This document shows, piece after piece, positions 37,001 through 49,758 of a DNA stretch of 64,000 nt (its first letter is position 1; each line of letters opens with the position of its first letter). The notes beneath the pieces are model-generated. The model saw only the letters and a list, made by a program, of their open reading frames with translations, had not been told where the DNA came from and searched no databases. The stretch covers positions 12,246,638 to 12,310,637 of the forward strand of contig NC_081331.1 of NCBI RefSeq assembly GCF_022539665.2. Direction: 5' to 3'. Position numbers and translations under genes: made by a program. The DNA comes from Daphnia carinata (lineage: Eukaryota; Arthropoda; Branchiopoda; Diplostraca; Daphniidae).

Positions 37001-40000
37001 TACTCTGACTTAATACCTGGACGTAAACAAAGACGTCGTCGGCTCCTATTCCCACGACGATTACGGCGGCCAGCAGATTCATAAACGGGAAGAAATCCAG
37101 TTCAAAGACGAACGTGTAGACGAAATAAGCGACGGCCAGCGACAGGACGACCGAGACGATGGCCATGAAGGTGAGAAAGAGCGATGCCGTGTACCACCAC
37201 ATCAGAGTGCAGACGAGGAAAGCCCCGACGCTGAGGAAGAGGACGTCGCGGATCATGTACTCGTTGAAAAGGGCCTCTTTCAGTCCCAGGTCCATCGCCA
37301 CGGCTACTGTGTAATTATCAGCAAGAGGCCAAAACTCTTTGTGACTGTCCAGCCAGTCAAAATAAGGTAGGAGAGCCGTACTCCGAGCTGCTGGAAGGAA
37401 GATTGCAGCGTAGCGCAAATGTTGATTGCCTCCAACTAAAAACTCAGCGTCCGTCAAATAATGCAAAATATGATAAACGGCATTGTGGCGTGTGCAAATT
37501 TCCGGCACGTCGTCCCCGCAATCGCCATTATTTGGCCCGCTGGAACCTTAAAGAATTCATCTGAATTTAAAAACAAAAATGTGCTTACTACGATCGAATT
37601 TCTAACGTACCCTCTTGAACGATGCTATCGCAGTTTGGTGACAATTGAAGCCCGTGGTAATGCCTGGAGCACGCTTCGAGAATGTTGAAAACTACGGTCA
37701 CGTCGGCCGCGTCGATATCCGAACAGGAGGACCGATTTCTCATTAAAGCCACGTAGTGGCCCAAAGTCCAAGATTGGCAACATTGACGATGAGCGGATTG
37801 CTGGTGAGCCGGTTGTTGACACACGGTAGGGAAAAGTGGGCTAGATCTCATGATCTCATCGAGTCGACACATGGATTGAATGGATTCTACATTCCACAGG
37901 GATCGATTCTGTTCACCAGCCGAAGCGAAAACGACGTGCGCGTATTCACCGTGCGGCTGGTCGCAGAAATAGAACGAATTCTGCGGTTTTTTAGTCTCCT
38001 CTTCTTCGCCTTCTTCTCGATCATCCTCGTCGGATCGCAACAATCCGGCAGTGCCCAGCTGTTGTAACTGACTCCACATTGGCCTGAAATAATTTTTTTC
38101 TTTTTAAATTCAAATCTTTTTTTGCCCAAATAAAATAGGTGAAACTGCTGTTTGTTTTTACTTATGTCGCACAGGATGAGCTGGTGAGCGAGTGACGGTT
38201 TCGCCCCATTGAAAATGGCTGTGATTGGCTGTTGCATCTTTAGAAGTTCCGTGGCCGCGCAGCACTTCAAACGAGTGGACTTGACTAGTTTTTTGTTGTT
38301 GTCGTTTCGTCTCCCAGACTTTATTGGTTTTGGCTTTGTTGGTTTCTCGGTGATCATCGTCCAGACTGTTGCTGCGCGTACGGACAGCTCCCCACGACGA
38401 AGTTGCCTCTATGGAGCCAATAGATTCACCGCGGCTGCTATTTGTCCGCTGATGTGCTTTCATCTTACTGCGACGGGTTGAACATCAGGCATGAATAATT
38501 GATTGTAAAAGGCATTTCATGTCGTAAAACAAGAGGCAACTGTTCGTGCTATGTGATTACTTACTTCTTTTTTCGGGGAGCCTCGTTGCTTTTAAGCGAA
38601 GATGCGGAAGTTCCAGTTGATTCCAACGGATTGATACTGAGTGGTCCGGCTCTCTGGCTCGCTCGCAAAAGATTTTCCCATGCGACAGCTCGACGTGACA
38701 ACACTGTCCCTCGGCACTCGAAACCCTTTTTTTTTTTTGTCATATTGGCCAAAAAAGCAGGAAGAAGAAAGACGAGGTCATTTAAAAGAAAAAAGACAAA
38801 AAAAAAAGAATTCAAATAAAGTTCGTACACGATTTGCATGTTAGAAAAAGAAAAGCTCAAAGAACGATTTTAAAATTTTTCTACATGGAAGAACCCAGCT
38901 GACACGGAGTTTTGTATCTTAATAAAACAAAGAAAAGAAACGTTGAGCACGGGACATTGAGCAAAGGCGTTTGCGACGAAATGGGTCTATAAATTTGAAT
39001 CTGGCGCCTCGACGGTGAAATGGGTGTCGTCGAGAATACATTACGCGAAAAAGGGGAAAAAAAAGAAGAAAACTAGATGTGAAAAGGTCTGTAGCCGGAA
39101 TTCCGGAAAGATAATTTCTATCTGTAGTTGTACGAACGGGTAAAGAAAAAGTTTTTAATCAAGAGCCGCTATGTTGTGCGCGAACAAGGAAGAGCCATAA
39201 TCCAAAGAAGGAAAAAATAATATAAGAAGATATGGAATAGACACCCATCATTTGGCTGGAACGAAAGAAAAAAAAAATTTTGCAAGGAAGTTTAACTGCT
39301 GGAGGGCGGGCATATCGCGTACGTTTTAGAAACGAGCCATCGTTTTCAGCCGGATTGAAAGGCAGCCCACATTACGCTAGAGTAATAGCTCTGTAACCCA
39401 AGGCCATTTTCAGCTACTTTGCAGAAACGAACGCATCTACTAGAACGGCCAAAAAAAGTGTGCAGGTCGTTTAGAGCAAAGAGCTCTAAAATGGGATTGC
39501 TGGCCAAGCGTAGAAGCAACATGCAGGAGGATTGTGATTGGCTTTATTATTATACGATTACACGAGTGGTTTATCGCAATCATGGGATCGAAGAAGGAGC
39601 AATCATAGCATCCTCATTTGTTTCATTAGTTTGTAAATACCTAGAAGAAAACCGACGTCAGCCTGGGGTCCGTACAATTCGCCCTTGAGCTCGCGCATGT
39701 GCCATTACTAAGCTATTTTTATTGCATTTCGAAAGCAATTGCAAATGTAAATCCGCCTTCGACAAAGTGCCTGACATTCCAACACGATCGAAGACGGCCA
39801 AGAAAAATTCGTTTTTTTTAGCAAACCAATCAGAGACGTTATTACAATGATTGTCATCACTCACCAATTGAGGATCGGAGAAATCTGGAACGGAATGTAG
39901 GGTGAATACGACGATGAGGCAAGCAATGGAAAACGTAGCCACGGCTGCGACTACCCCAGCTGGATAGGACGACAGGATCCGGCCGTAACTGACAGTCAAA

Positions 40001-40155
40001 ACATGGTGGGACAAGATAATTAGATTTTCGCTGTAGACCGAAGTTGAGTGGGCCCGTGAACACACAAACACGAAGAGGATAGACTGATTGCGTTTTTCAC
40101 TGGCGTCTTCTTGTAAACTAATCAGAGACAAGTCCCCGTGACAGGCAAATCTCAT
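34099..40155 (-). CDS. disp: Dispatched, RND-family exporter of lipid-modified Hedgehog
   Basis: Dispatched is a 12-TM sterol-sensing RND transporter that releases cholesterol-modified Hedgehog from producing cells. Nine exons join in phase to about 1284 residues: 40155-39865, 38725-38565, 38467-38162, 38083-37611, 37546-37017, 36919-36529, 36462-36336, 36273-35964, 35364-34099. TM1 leads into VPDFSDPQLGFECRGT, a Dispatched hallmark. Luminal blocks FYFCDQPHGEYAHVVF, CCQSWTLGHYVALMRNRSSC and CTRHNAVYHILHYL match DISP1. The proton-relay motif VVGIGADDVFVY (TM4) and SVTIAVGLSVDFTLHYAVGY (TM10) are both present. The donor of exon 6 (CGCT/gtccgt) is weak, but it restores KFRYFWIVLL in register with human KFRYLWLFWF. 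The true N-terminus is uncertain: DISP1 has a longer cytosolic lead, and extra 5' exons may exist upstream of 40155. Confidence 0.93.
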
Positions 40156-42662
40156 TCGACAATCTTTCACGTCTTCCAACTATACACTACAAGACATCAA
40201 CAATGGAGGGTACATGTTTCCTGGGTGTAAGCTCTATATTACGTCACGCTCCAGTTCTTGCGAAATGTGGAGCTCTCGGTTGAGGCACAGAATCCAAATA
40301 AGAAAAAAGAAAAAGGGAATAAATTTGGAAAAATTTCACTGTTGACTTACCAGTTCATGATGTTGTGTTCTTCAAATTTCTTTCAAACTCTTGGCAACAC
40401 ACCCATGTCCACGACTGTGACAAAAATATAAACAAAAAAAAAACACAGCCATCAGTCAAGGTAATAAACAAAGAAAAGATGGAGGGGAGAGAAGGAATGT
40501 CTCCTTTTCCATCCATCGGTCAGGGTATCAAAACGGATTCTTCCGCCATGTCAAGTTCATCCGAGCGAATATTGCGATTCACCAGCATAACTGCCATTCG
40601 AGCAGCGGAAAACTGTCCTCTACCCAACGTTCTATTATAGTTTTCCGCAAATCCCTCACGACGGGAATTGGCTTTGCTGGCCGGATGTACTTGAGACTGA
40701 CCCGTGATTATGAGCGAGAACGTAAGCGTACTTATACAAAGTGTGGTGTGGCACATATACATATATATGTAACTACATATATAAATACCAAAACACCGCA
40801 TCGCTTCTATTGGCCTTAGGAGATGATTCCGTCGCTTCCCGCAACTTTATTAGAGGCCGGATCGATGGGCAAAAAGTTTTTTTCGGTCGTCAATACAGCT
40901 TATTCCGTGTGAAGCCAAAACGACAAGTAGACGAGAAAGAAAAAGAACTTTTTTTTCTCTCTTTCTTTTCAAAGACGGCACATGATGAAACGAGCCGAGC
41001 AATGACGACGCGTATATCCGCGTTGATCGCCTAGAAAAGAAAAATAGTGTTCCATAAAACGGATCAACCCAACCTTTCCAAGAAAACATCAAATCACCCA
41101 AGCTCGAAAGGAAACCACTATATATCTATTTCTCTCTCTGATTCGCTATAGCTGTCTCAACCGATTTACAACAAAGAAAAGTGAGGATCCATTTCATTAG
41201 ACTGCCTCAAGGTCAGAACAGAATTTGCTTTTTAGCCTCGAGTTTCTAGCTTCAGGTAATAACGCCACGAGACCCCTCATATCCAGAAAGTATGAGTGGC
41301 AAATGAACCGTTTCCATTGAACGTTGTCAGGGAAAAAAATGGCAACGAACTTCTCAGCCAAAAGAATGTCGCATCAGTTTAACCGAATTTCACATAGCCC
41401 ATGTGTTTTAAGCAGTCTTGGTGAAACCGACGCAAGCGGTAACGAAGACTCGTGTTGACTTCAACAATTCGATAGGAAAAGCAAATAGCTTGCCAACAAG
41501 TTGATGTAGAAACATGTATAATGTCTATTGATTTGGGACATCAAAGCTGCCTTTGATCAATACAATATTCAAATAGAACTTACGTTTGTGTTATGTGGAT
41601 TCACTTAGTTGGTGGGGAAAAAAAACACAGCCGAGAGTTGACTGCAACACCGACCGAGCAGAGCGAAAGGAATTTGTCGACTGCTTTCATTCCAGCTTCT
41701 GCCAACGATGGATGAGGGGGGATGTAGTTTTCCGAGATGTTTTCCCATCCCCCGCCAGTGCTCTCGAAAGGCTTGAAAAAAAAACTTTATTTTGACGATT
41801 AACGCCATCTATGAGATTAATATTTCAACGGTTACCGAACGAATCGATTGAGCAAGTCACGCGCACATCAATCAGGTGAACGCGCAGTCCCATTTGCAGA
41901 GATCAAGTTCATAAATCCAAATACACAAATGCGATGGTGACGGGTTAGCCGATGCACAGCCATAATCGATACAATACATTTAATAGGATTTAAAACATTA
42001 TTCGTAGCTTTACAGTTCACGAGCGGCTCGGGGTGAATCATTCATGAGAACTAGCACTTAGTAAAAAGAGGAAGAAAATATACGTTGTGCATCGGCAATT
42101 TCCAGATTAAAATGCTAGAAATTCCTTATTGTAACTCTACATCATATGGCAATTGACGTAAATACATTCACAGAATTATTTTTTCTTAACTTTTAACAAT
42201 TTTCACGCAATTACAAGTACACTGACAAAGACACTAACCAATTGCCGTTGTTTACGGGAGACATAGTCAAACAATTGTTATCGATCAAAGCAGCCTGCAC
42301 AAACTTCAGAAAAAAATCGAACTATTCACTTGAATTTTTCACACAGCGACAACTTTTAGTACGGTGATATAATACTTGGAGGCTCAACTTCTTTATTAAC
42401 CTGGATTGCAACAGGCATCCAGAACGAACTCAAGCCGAAAGCTTTAAATGTTTTATAACCGACGCCGTTGTCCAGAACTTCAAACTATAACCTCTATATC
42501 TTTCAAATCGACTTAGAATTGCTCAGCAACTCTAAAAGCGTCCACGGAAATTTAAAGGGAACAAAATCCTTTGAATTTCCATACATGACATTCAAACAAC
42601 AGCAATATTCACAACTTCAACAGAGCAGAATGAAAACGCACTCTTTTCGATTACGCCGGTAA
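40156..42662. other. Intergenic, dispatched 5' flank and JKAMP 3' flank
   Basis: About 2.5 kb with no supported gene. It may hold untranslated or short coding 5' exons of dispatched; a 93-codon minus frame ending at 40520 has an in-frame stop and could not be joined. A CRE-like TTACGTCA is at 40240-40247, an ACATATATATGT palindrome at 40759-40770, and a CGCCATCT site at 41803-41810. Confidence 0.45.
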
Positions 42663-44190
42663 TTAATCAGTATGAAATTTCCCAGGATCGGTGAAACGGG
42701 AGAGTACAATGTAAAGGAAAGTTGGTAATGGGACAAGTGTTAAAATGGCTGCCAATAATTCGGGTTGTAGCCACAAAGTTAGGGCAACCAAGCCAAAACC
42801 ATGTAATACCCAATGTCCAATTACGACGACCAAATTGTGGATGCAAGATACTGTTTCGTAAAGCAGCGCTCTCCACGACTGAGACATTAAAAAGAAACGT
42901 TACCAAAAAAACTTGAAAAACATGGAAACCTAACAAAATGCCGGTACCTGATCACTCCTTGATGCAAAATGAAATGCATGGCTCATGAGTGACAGCAGAA
43001 TTATGATGGACGGGAAGGCATAATCTAAATAAACGATGAATACAATCAAGATAAATTGCCACCAGTGCGAACAGAACAGCAATTAGATAAACAGAAAGCT
43101 TAAACACAGTGGTAAAATATAAACACCATGTTTAGAACTTACAGATTAAACCTGCCATAATGCCGTGGATCAAGGCCAAGATAGGGTACAAATAGAGAGC
43201 GGCATAAATTGGTCGAGATGCCACATGACCTCTATTTTGCAATGCTTTATTTGCCCAAGGTCTTACAAAAAATAGCATAAAGACTGATAATCCATAATGG
43301 ACGAAAACTATGCTGTACCTGTAAACGAAAATAAATTTATTTTATTGCTTAAATTTGTGGATGCTATTTAAATGAAATTATACAAGGGATATACTGCTTC
43401 TTGGGCGCAATGAAGCACCTCTTCGTAGTTGGGATTTGGATTATGCAAAATTGTATACCTATCCGTGAAAATTCAATTTGTTAATCGTAAATACTTAAAA
43501 AATTAAACATAGGTTTTACCAATCTGATAAATGCTTAACAGTACAGGATTTTAGCTGAAGGGAACCTAATGGTTCATGCACAAGTAATGTAATGCAAGCT
43601 GAAAGGCAAGTTTCAACCAATGCGGAAAAATGTGTTCCAAAAGTTTTCCAGGAGAACTGAGAGTGTGGTAACATTGTATCAATACTATACCACTGAGCCA
43701 ACAAACCTACATGTTTGAGACAAAAATATAATAGAAAAGTTGTTATGCCGCAATTGGAATTTAGCCATTTCTTTACCTATAACAACCATAAAGCAAAGAT
43801 ACATCCAATCATAAGCAGTTGGAGAACTAGTGCATTCTGAGCAAGCCCATGTACTGTTGACTCTTGAACCTCTTGGGCAGGGCCCGCATGAGCTCCATCT
43901 GCTTGTTTCATTATCACCTGATTTAAAATGATTTAGTTATGTTGTAACACATGAAGAAACATAATGAAATCTTTACCTGGGATCTGATACCTTCCACAAT
44001 AGTATCCAGGACATTTCGTTACGGTGTCCACTGGACCTTGTTTTCAAATATTTGTACCAAATAAATATGACACATATATATTTCTACCTAAAACTGATAT
44101 TTTTTTATTACCTTTGTCATAATAATATCCTTTGGTAACATGAATGTTAAAGAAGAAAAGCAAAACAATGCTAGTTGACAAGCTTGCCAT
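42663..44190 (-). CDS. JKAMP: JKAMP, JNK1/MAPK8-associated membrane protein
   Basis: JKAMP is a seven-TM ER membrane protein that recruits proteasomes and ERAD components and modulates JNK signalling. Eight exons join in phase to about 336 residues (human ~310-325): 44190-44112, 44036-43977, 43917-43777, 43706-43520, 43458-43384, 43318-43143, 43024-42948, 42878-42663. A signal-like start (MASLSTSIVLLFFFNIHV) is followed by a cysteine cluster (CPGYYCGRYQIP, CGPCPRGSRVNS, CSECTSSPTAYDWMYLCFM). That layout mirrors the human ECGVCPRGQRTN and CTESPELYDWLYLGFM blocks. SDWYTILHNPNPNYEEVLHC, CAQEAVYPLYSIVFVHYG and PIYAALYLYPILALIHGIMA also match. The C-terminus ends FTDPGKFHTD where the human protein has FTEPSRIL. 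All introns are short. Confidence 0.95.
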
Positions 44191-45915
44191 TTCTTTCACT
44201 ATCCATGAAAAGTGAAATTCATTAGGCCCTTTCAGAGTATTCTTTTATTCGTAGACGTTATACTGTGGATTTATAACTATCTTTCAGGTGGGCAGCGAAA
44301 GACGTTGTTCATCATTATTGTTTTGCTTTTTTATGCTGTCAAATTTCAAGTTATGACCGTCTGCTTGTACTTGTAAGGCGCTTTACTAGAACCTTGCTAG
44401 ATGACTCTTAAGCATGGCACCCCGAGAAAATGCGCGCGTATTTTTAGCATTTTAACTTAAATGTGTAGGGAGTTTGTGTTGTATTAAAACCCAAGATTTC
44501 AGGAGATCAACAACGATATTTAAGTGCTTGAGTAAAGCAAGGTTTGAGCAACATGCGAGTGTTCGTGACTGTATATAGTTAGAATTTGGTCACACTGATC
44601 ACGTAAACAACAGAAATAGTAATAAGACGTTTAAAGTAGGCTACATACTATAAATATGGAAAGTTCTGTGTTAGTTGTTCACGAATGCTGGTAGTGGACG
44701 CTTCAAATCTAGGATTAGTTTGCTTTAATGAATCTAGTATATCTCAAATATTCATAAGCTGCAACGTCAATCAACCTCGTCCGGATCTCGTAATTGTACA
44801 CTGGGCGGAATGTAGTTGCAAACTAAGCTTTTTCTTGCTAGTTATTACTCTTTCGGTTGCTTCTCTGGCACCATTGCGCGTACTATGTGTACCTTATGCA
44901 ATCGATGCTTTAGGCACATCGATTTGTACCGTAAACAAAATTTCTAAGCAACAAATAATAGTGGTTTCCGCCTAGCTATTGCTTTCTCATTTTTCTTTAG
45001 TTGTGTAAACGCACTTGGTAACTTAACATACTAGTTTCAAGGAAACCATATGTCAGAATGTTACATATACTTCCGTGTCACTGTTTGGCAATCAATCAGG
45101 CTCTTGTTGCAATCCTACATCATCGCAAAGCCATTAGGAAAAGGACTGTTTAGTGTTATTTTTGAATGGTTAAATGTCTGTCTCGTTCGTGCATATGAAA
45201 AATGGGAAACGACCTGTAGCATATGCATTTTCCTCTTCCCTATTTTCTTCCTCCTTAGCCGCATATTGGCTGCTCATATCAATACCCATATTGCAAAAAC
45301 TCTATTAAATCTGTTTGATTCTTTTTTGTTATGTGCCCTCCTACGCAGCGTTGAACTCAATAACCTTGCGTTCAACGTACAGATCAATAACCCTTTAACT
45401 CCCCCCCCCTCTTATTTTCTAAACATGTACCTTAAAACTTTTTCTAACTTAATGTTTACATAGCTAATTTTCAATGAGGGATTTTTGGCACTGTATGTCA
45501 ACTTCTTGGAGTTTCTGGCTTGAAAGTACTATTGACCGCATGTTCTATTTATTTTTCCGACCGAGACGATAATTTGTGGGAAGTGGGGCAGCTGTACTTG
45601 CAACAATAGACTATTTATTACGAACTGAGTACAGTCTACTATTCGTTTTCTAGTTGTAATGTACGATTTTCTCCTCGCATCCAATTCGCTACTTCAACTT
45701 TCTTATTCTTTTTCATTGTTCCGCAATTGCCGAATCAAGTGCGCTCCGCATTGCGGAGAAAGAGATTGCCGATATCGGAGTGCTTGTCTTATAATCGAAC
45801 CGTCCAGTCATAGAACCACGTCAGTCCGCTTCTCTTCCGCAAGTTGGTTTGATAGATAGTCACCGAATTTACGTTCGTAGTTTGAACGATCCCGCATAAC
45901 CTCACATCTGACGAC
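44191..45915. other. Intergenic, divergent JKAMP / bestrophin promoters
   Basis: Two plus-strand frames of 96 and 137 codons (44685-44975, 45050-45463) have no recognisable family, no supporting splice context and AT-rich composition; I treat them as chance. A TGGTCACACTG element lies at 44587-44597. Confidence 0.5.
44587..44597. promoter_or_regulatory. TGGTCACACTG, motif-1/M1BP-type core promoter element
   Basis: The 11-mer is an exact fit to the Drosophila core-promoter motif 1 consensus (YGGTCACACTR). It sits about 400 bases upstream of the JKAMP start in a divergent intergenic region. Function in this lineage is inferred. Confidence 0.35.
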
Positions 45916-47739
45916 ATGAGAAATAGTTCTAACAAGTCGGTGTTTTTCAAAATGTCTCCGATGTCTAACACGGAACATCAAAAGACAGAAATTAGTGACA
46001 GCCCCGTAGGAGGCAGCTTTAAATCGGTTCTGCTCAGGTAAGCGTTTTGTGCCTGGACAAGTGAAAGACATTTTAAATACTAATCAACTGCACAGATGGA
46101 GAAGAAGCGTTTATCAGCTAATTTGGAAGCATCTTTTCATATACGCATTAACTTACATATTGCTGAGCATTTTGTATCAATTCATCCTTAATGAAGATGG
46201 GAAAAAGTATGATCTTACGCATGTTTAATATCCGATGTTTTCACTGCTCACCACGAAATCTATTCGTCCTTTTACTAATAGAAATTTTAGGGTATTAGCT
46301 GAACATTGCTCCGGCTACTCCCGTAGCATCAATTTGATGATCATGTTAGGTTTTTTCACATCGACTACTATGCAACGTCTCTTCAATATGCAAATAACGA
46401 TACCTGGAACAGCCAAGTCCATCACAATGTTTATCTTATCTTTGAAACCAGGATTACCTGAAGTAAAGAAGCCAATAACTGTTACCGTAATAATTGTTAC
46501 ATAAGATGTTATTTGCATTTGTTTTCGCCAATGCCAAAGGGACCTATCATCATCGAGAAATATGCCAGATGGCAAGTCCTGACTTGGGTTTTAACTTTTC
46601 GTCTCGTTTGTAAACCCCTGCGGGCAATTTATCCAGATCTTATGTCTCTACAAAATGCAGGTAACATGAAAACTTCAATTCTTGTTTTCTTTTACAGCCG
46701 CGAAATCGTGAAAATTTTCAACCTATATTTTTATTTCAATGTACGAGGATTACTAACACATGAAGAGAGGAAAGTCATGGAAAACCCAGAACTTACCAGC
46801 AATACCACACCGCATCCTCTCATTGTTGTGGATTGTAAGAAATCGTCTATCTAGTTTCTTCAATACTAAGTATTAAATCATATTCTAATGAGCCTGTGTA
46901 CTGTCAAGGGATGCTGTTATTGCTGAAAGAAACTTTCTTAAAAAGTAGATACTTTTCTGAAATCAATCACCTTAAGAACGTAGAGATAATCATGGCATTT
47001 AAGAAGAGCTGTGGCAATACCATCAAATTTGCAACCCAGAACATTTCACCCGCTCTCATTCAGGTACAAGCATGAATGAACCTATCTTCTTGTGTGCATG
47101 CGTGCATTTCTAACATCGTATGGGAATCGTAATTTTCTTATTCAGGCTGTCATCCTAGCAGTTTACGGCTTCGGTTGCATTACTTTAATGGCTCGAAATT
47201 TCAGCAAAGAAGATGCACCGATTTCTGACGCTGTAGTTGCCTACATCCCTCTCATGCCCGGACTACAGGTAATAGCGGGAAAAAAATTAATTGGTTTGTG
47301 ACAATCGTTGAAAAACCATACGTTCATGCGTGCTACTTCCCTTCGACGAACCACAGTTCTTTGTTTACTTTGCTTGGCTTTGTTTCGGGAGAGCTGCGGT
47401 TGATCCCTTCGGGGATGACGAGGATGACATCAACGTCAAACAGCTCGTGCAGTCACACATCGAGGTACTGTTTTTTTTTCTATTGGTGCCCGATAAAGCT
47501 GAAAAAAACCTGAGAAAGAGACAACAATTTGTTCGGACACATAATAACCGAATCTTTTTACGAACTAGGATTCAATGCGGTTAAGGGATCTCTACAGTCG
47601 ACAATTGACGGACGTTTTCCCAAAATTGGTAAACCAATCCTTTTCAGTTGTTCTTTACTGTTTCCGATTAAAAATCACTATCCCGGAAAACAGGAAGCTC
47701 CAATCGAACTGTGACATCGATCGGATTAACTTCCCATGA
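45916..47739 (+). CDS. Bestrophin-family anion channel (divergent)
   Basis: Bestrophins are pentameric calcium-activated chloride channels. Nine exons join in phase to about 389 residues: 45916-46037, 46096-46206, 46291-46462, 46540-46660, 46748-46834, 46909-47063, 47146-47268, 47357-47464, 47569-47739. The N-terminal SVLLRWRRSVYQLIWKHLFI parallels LLLLWRGSIYKLLWRELL. QNAGLLTHEERKVMENPEL matches the EAGFMTREERKKFEN segment. FFVYFAWLCFGRAAVDPFGD followed by DEDD is the calcium-clasp acidic cluster. The neck segment reads MLGFFTSTTMQRLFNMQ where typical bestrophins have GFYVTxVVxRWW, so pore properties may differ. All introns keep phase, so this is not a pseudogene despite the fragmented frames. 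An alternative start is the in-frame ATG at 45952. The last exon is the least secure. Confidence 0.8.
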
Positions 47740-47744
47740 ATAAA
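47739..47744 (+). terminator. Polyadenylation signal overlapping the bestrophin stop
   Basis: AATAAA begins on the last base of the proposed TGA stop (CATGAATAAAC). If used, the 3' UTR would be very short. That makes the last exon assignment worth checking. Confidence 0.3.
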
Positions 47745-48254
47745 CACGAATTTCGTGAGGTCAGTGCTACATGATACACTGCCTTAATGAGACATCAACT
47801 AGGGTTCCAGAACAGTGCCTTTCCACAGCACATTGTTTTCGTTTCCTTCGCTGCAATGTAGAGTACCAGGAACGACAAAGCACTTTCCAACTTGCCAAAA
47901 GGATTTCCTTGTGTGCCAGTTGTCTGGTGATTTATTTCTCGTTTGTCTTTTTAATCCATACGTGATACTTTTTCCTTCACATATTGTATATAAGCATATA
48001 ATGCCATTCCTAACTAGTTTATCTACTACCCCAAAGTTTCACGCTACTTTATGGTTTTCCGATGTAAAATTGGTGCATTAAGCAAGTGTAACAACAAAGG
48101 TGAATGAATAAGTATTACATCTTCATACCTCTGTTAATGGTACAATGCCATTCTGAATCACGGTTTTAATTTCATTATCCATTCGATCAATCAATTCATT
48201 ATCCGGAAATTTACAGTGAGAAGGCAGAAAAAAGGAATCCTTCAATGTTGTAAT
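47745..48254. other. Convergent 3' flanks of bestrophin and GHITM
   Basis: No coding family, RNA gene or repeat is recognised. The stretch probably contains the 3' UTRs of both genes. Confidence 0.5.
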
Positions 48255-49756
48255 TTAACGTTTCCTGTTGCCTCCAGCCAAAATGCTGGCAATCCTGACG
48301 AAAATGTTGATAGTGTCCATATAAATTGAAATGGATCTAAAAACAATTCCGTTGAATAAGTCACTATTACGAATAACATCACCTAAAGACAAAATTCTTA
48401 CGCATTAACGGGATCGAATGGTCGAGCAGAATAAGGAGAGTGAACTTCGGCAGCGTGTACAATTTTTTGGGTATCGTAAAGCAAGAACGCGGAAAAGAGA
48501 ACCTTAACAGATAATTTCGATTAAGAATAAAACTAAAATATGTGTCGGTATTTTTCTTATAAATTACCAGGCCACCGTAAAGAGCGACGGAATAGAGGCC
48601 AGCGCCAAGTGCCGTAGTAGGTGGTAAAAACATGCCTTCGAAAAATCGAAAAAAAATGATGCATAAAATGCTTAGATAAAACTTGAAAAGAAGTGACTCA
48701 CTTCCAAGCGATGCGGCAAAGACGGCGCCAAAACCAATGGCCAAGGGTCCTCCCATGTTCAAAAATTTCTCACTCGGGGCACAAACAGCTACGGTGGATA
48801 AGCCACCAACAATTCCTGCCGTGTACCTAATACCGAAAACAGATTGATTGTACGATAATGATGCTGAATGTTTTAGGCAATATTTTTTTTTACACTGCAG
48901 CACGAAGAAGCAATGGGCCACCTAGAAAACATAACGGGGCAACAACGGCACCTATGACAGCCGAATGAAGGGCCCAGGCAGCTTGCTTCGACCCGACCCC
49001 TGGTTGATAAGGTATACTGCGAACTATCATTCCTGTACCAATCATTGCAGCAATGCTGCCTAAAATGACCTACATGAATAAACAAGTTACTAATGCTATT
49101 TTATTGTTTGGCGCCCCTATATTTGAGACTCTTACCACCCAAGAATTTCCCATTACTGCCTTCATAATTACAGGACTGCGAAAGCAGGCCATAGCTGAGG
49201 CAGCTGTCAACATTATGGAACCTCCGAAGTACATGTATGTTGTCCTTATCCTATCTTTAACATACTCAGGCCACATCCTGGAAGAGGATCATACAAGAAA
49301 CAAAAGATATTTTGCATAAACTAAAAAAAAACAAAGGTGACAAAAACCTGGACACACTAACTTACACAGATCTATCAATTGCCCCAGGTTCAGAGGCAAA
49401 TCCTAGTCCATAAAAGCAAAGGGCACCAAGGCCAAGCCCTGATGCACCCAACACTAATCCTTTGCCAAGACTAAATGCTGCAATGTTGTTGAAAATTTGT
49501 TTCAGTTGGTGACAAAGACTAAAAAGGAATGAAATAACAAACACTTACCTCCTTCCCCAGCTGGAGCCATAGCAATTTCTTTCAGGGAACGGGATCTAGT
49601 AGCTCTGCGTGTTAAACTACCACGAGTCTGATTAGTCAATTGCCTTGACGTCAAGCTGTAGATATTTGGCTTTGAGAAAAGCACAGTTGCTTGTTTGAGG
49701 GAAGTTTTCCCAACAAAGTTCGTCAAACCACTACGGAGAACGTAGGCCGAAAACAT
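48255..49756 (-). CDS. GHITM: GHITM / TMBIM5 (MICS1), mitochondrial inner-membrane BAX-inhibitor-family protein
   Basis: GHITM maintains cristae and mediates calcium/proton exchange at the inner mitochondrial membrane. Eight exons join in phase to about 337 residues (human 345): 49756-49549, 49477-49366, 49277-49136, 49069-48894, 48826-48702, 48635-48568, 48502-48402, 48336-48255. The N-terminus is rich in Arg, Ser and Thr with few acidic residues (a mitochondrial presequence). Family blocks in order are GALCFYGLGFASEPGAIDRS, MWPEYVKDRIRTTYMYFGGS, YTAGIVGGLSTVAVCAPSEK, FLNMGGPLAIGFG, MFLPPTTALGAGLYSVALYG and LLYDTQK. The end is SIYMDTINIFVRIASILAGG with a GNRKR tail. The conserved aspartates in LLYDTQK and FDPVNAS...YMD, implicated in transport, are retained. 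Confidence 0.97.
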
Positions 49757-49758
49757 TT

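Noticed and set aside
40520-40801. Extra N-terminal exon of dispatched
   Set aside because: The frame ends in a stop before any usable donor and has no DISP-like sequence; kept only as possible 5' UTR.
45050-45463. 137-codon plus-strand ORF
   Set aside because: AT-rich, no recognisable family, no splice partners, and a stop-free run of this length is expected by chance in the window.
45916-47739. Bestrophin as a pseudogene because its frames are broken into many pieces
   Set aside because: All pieces join in correct phase at GT-AG sites and give an uninterrupted family-length protein.
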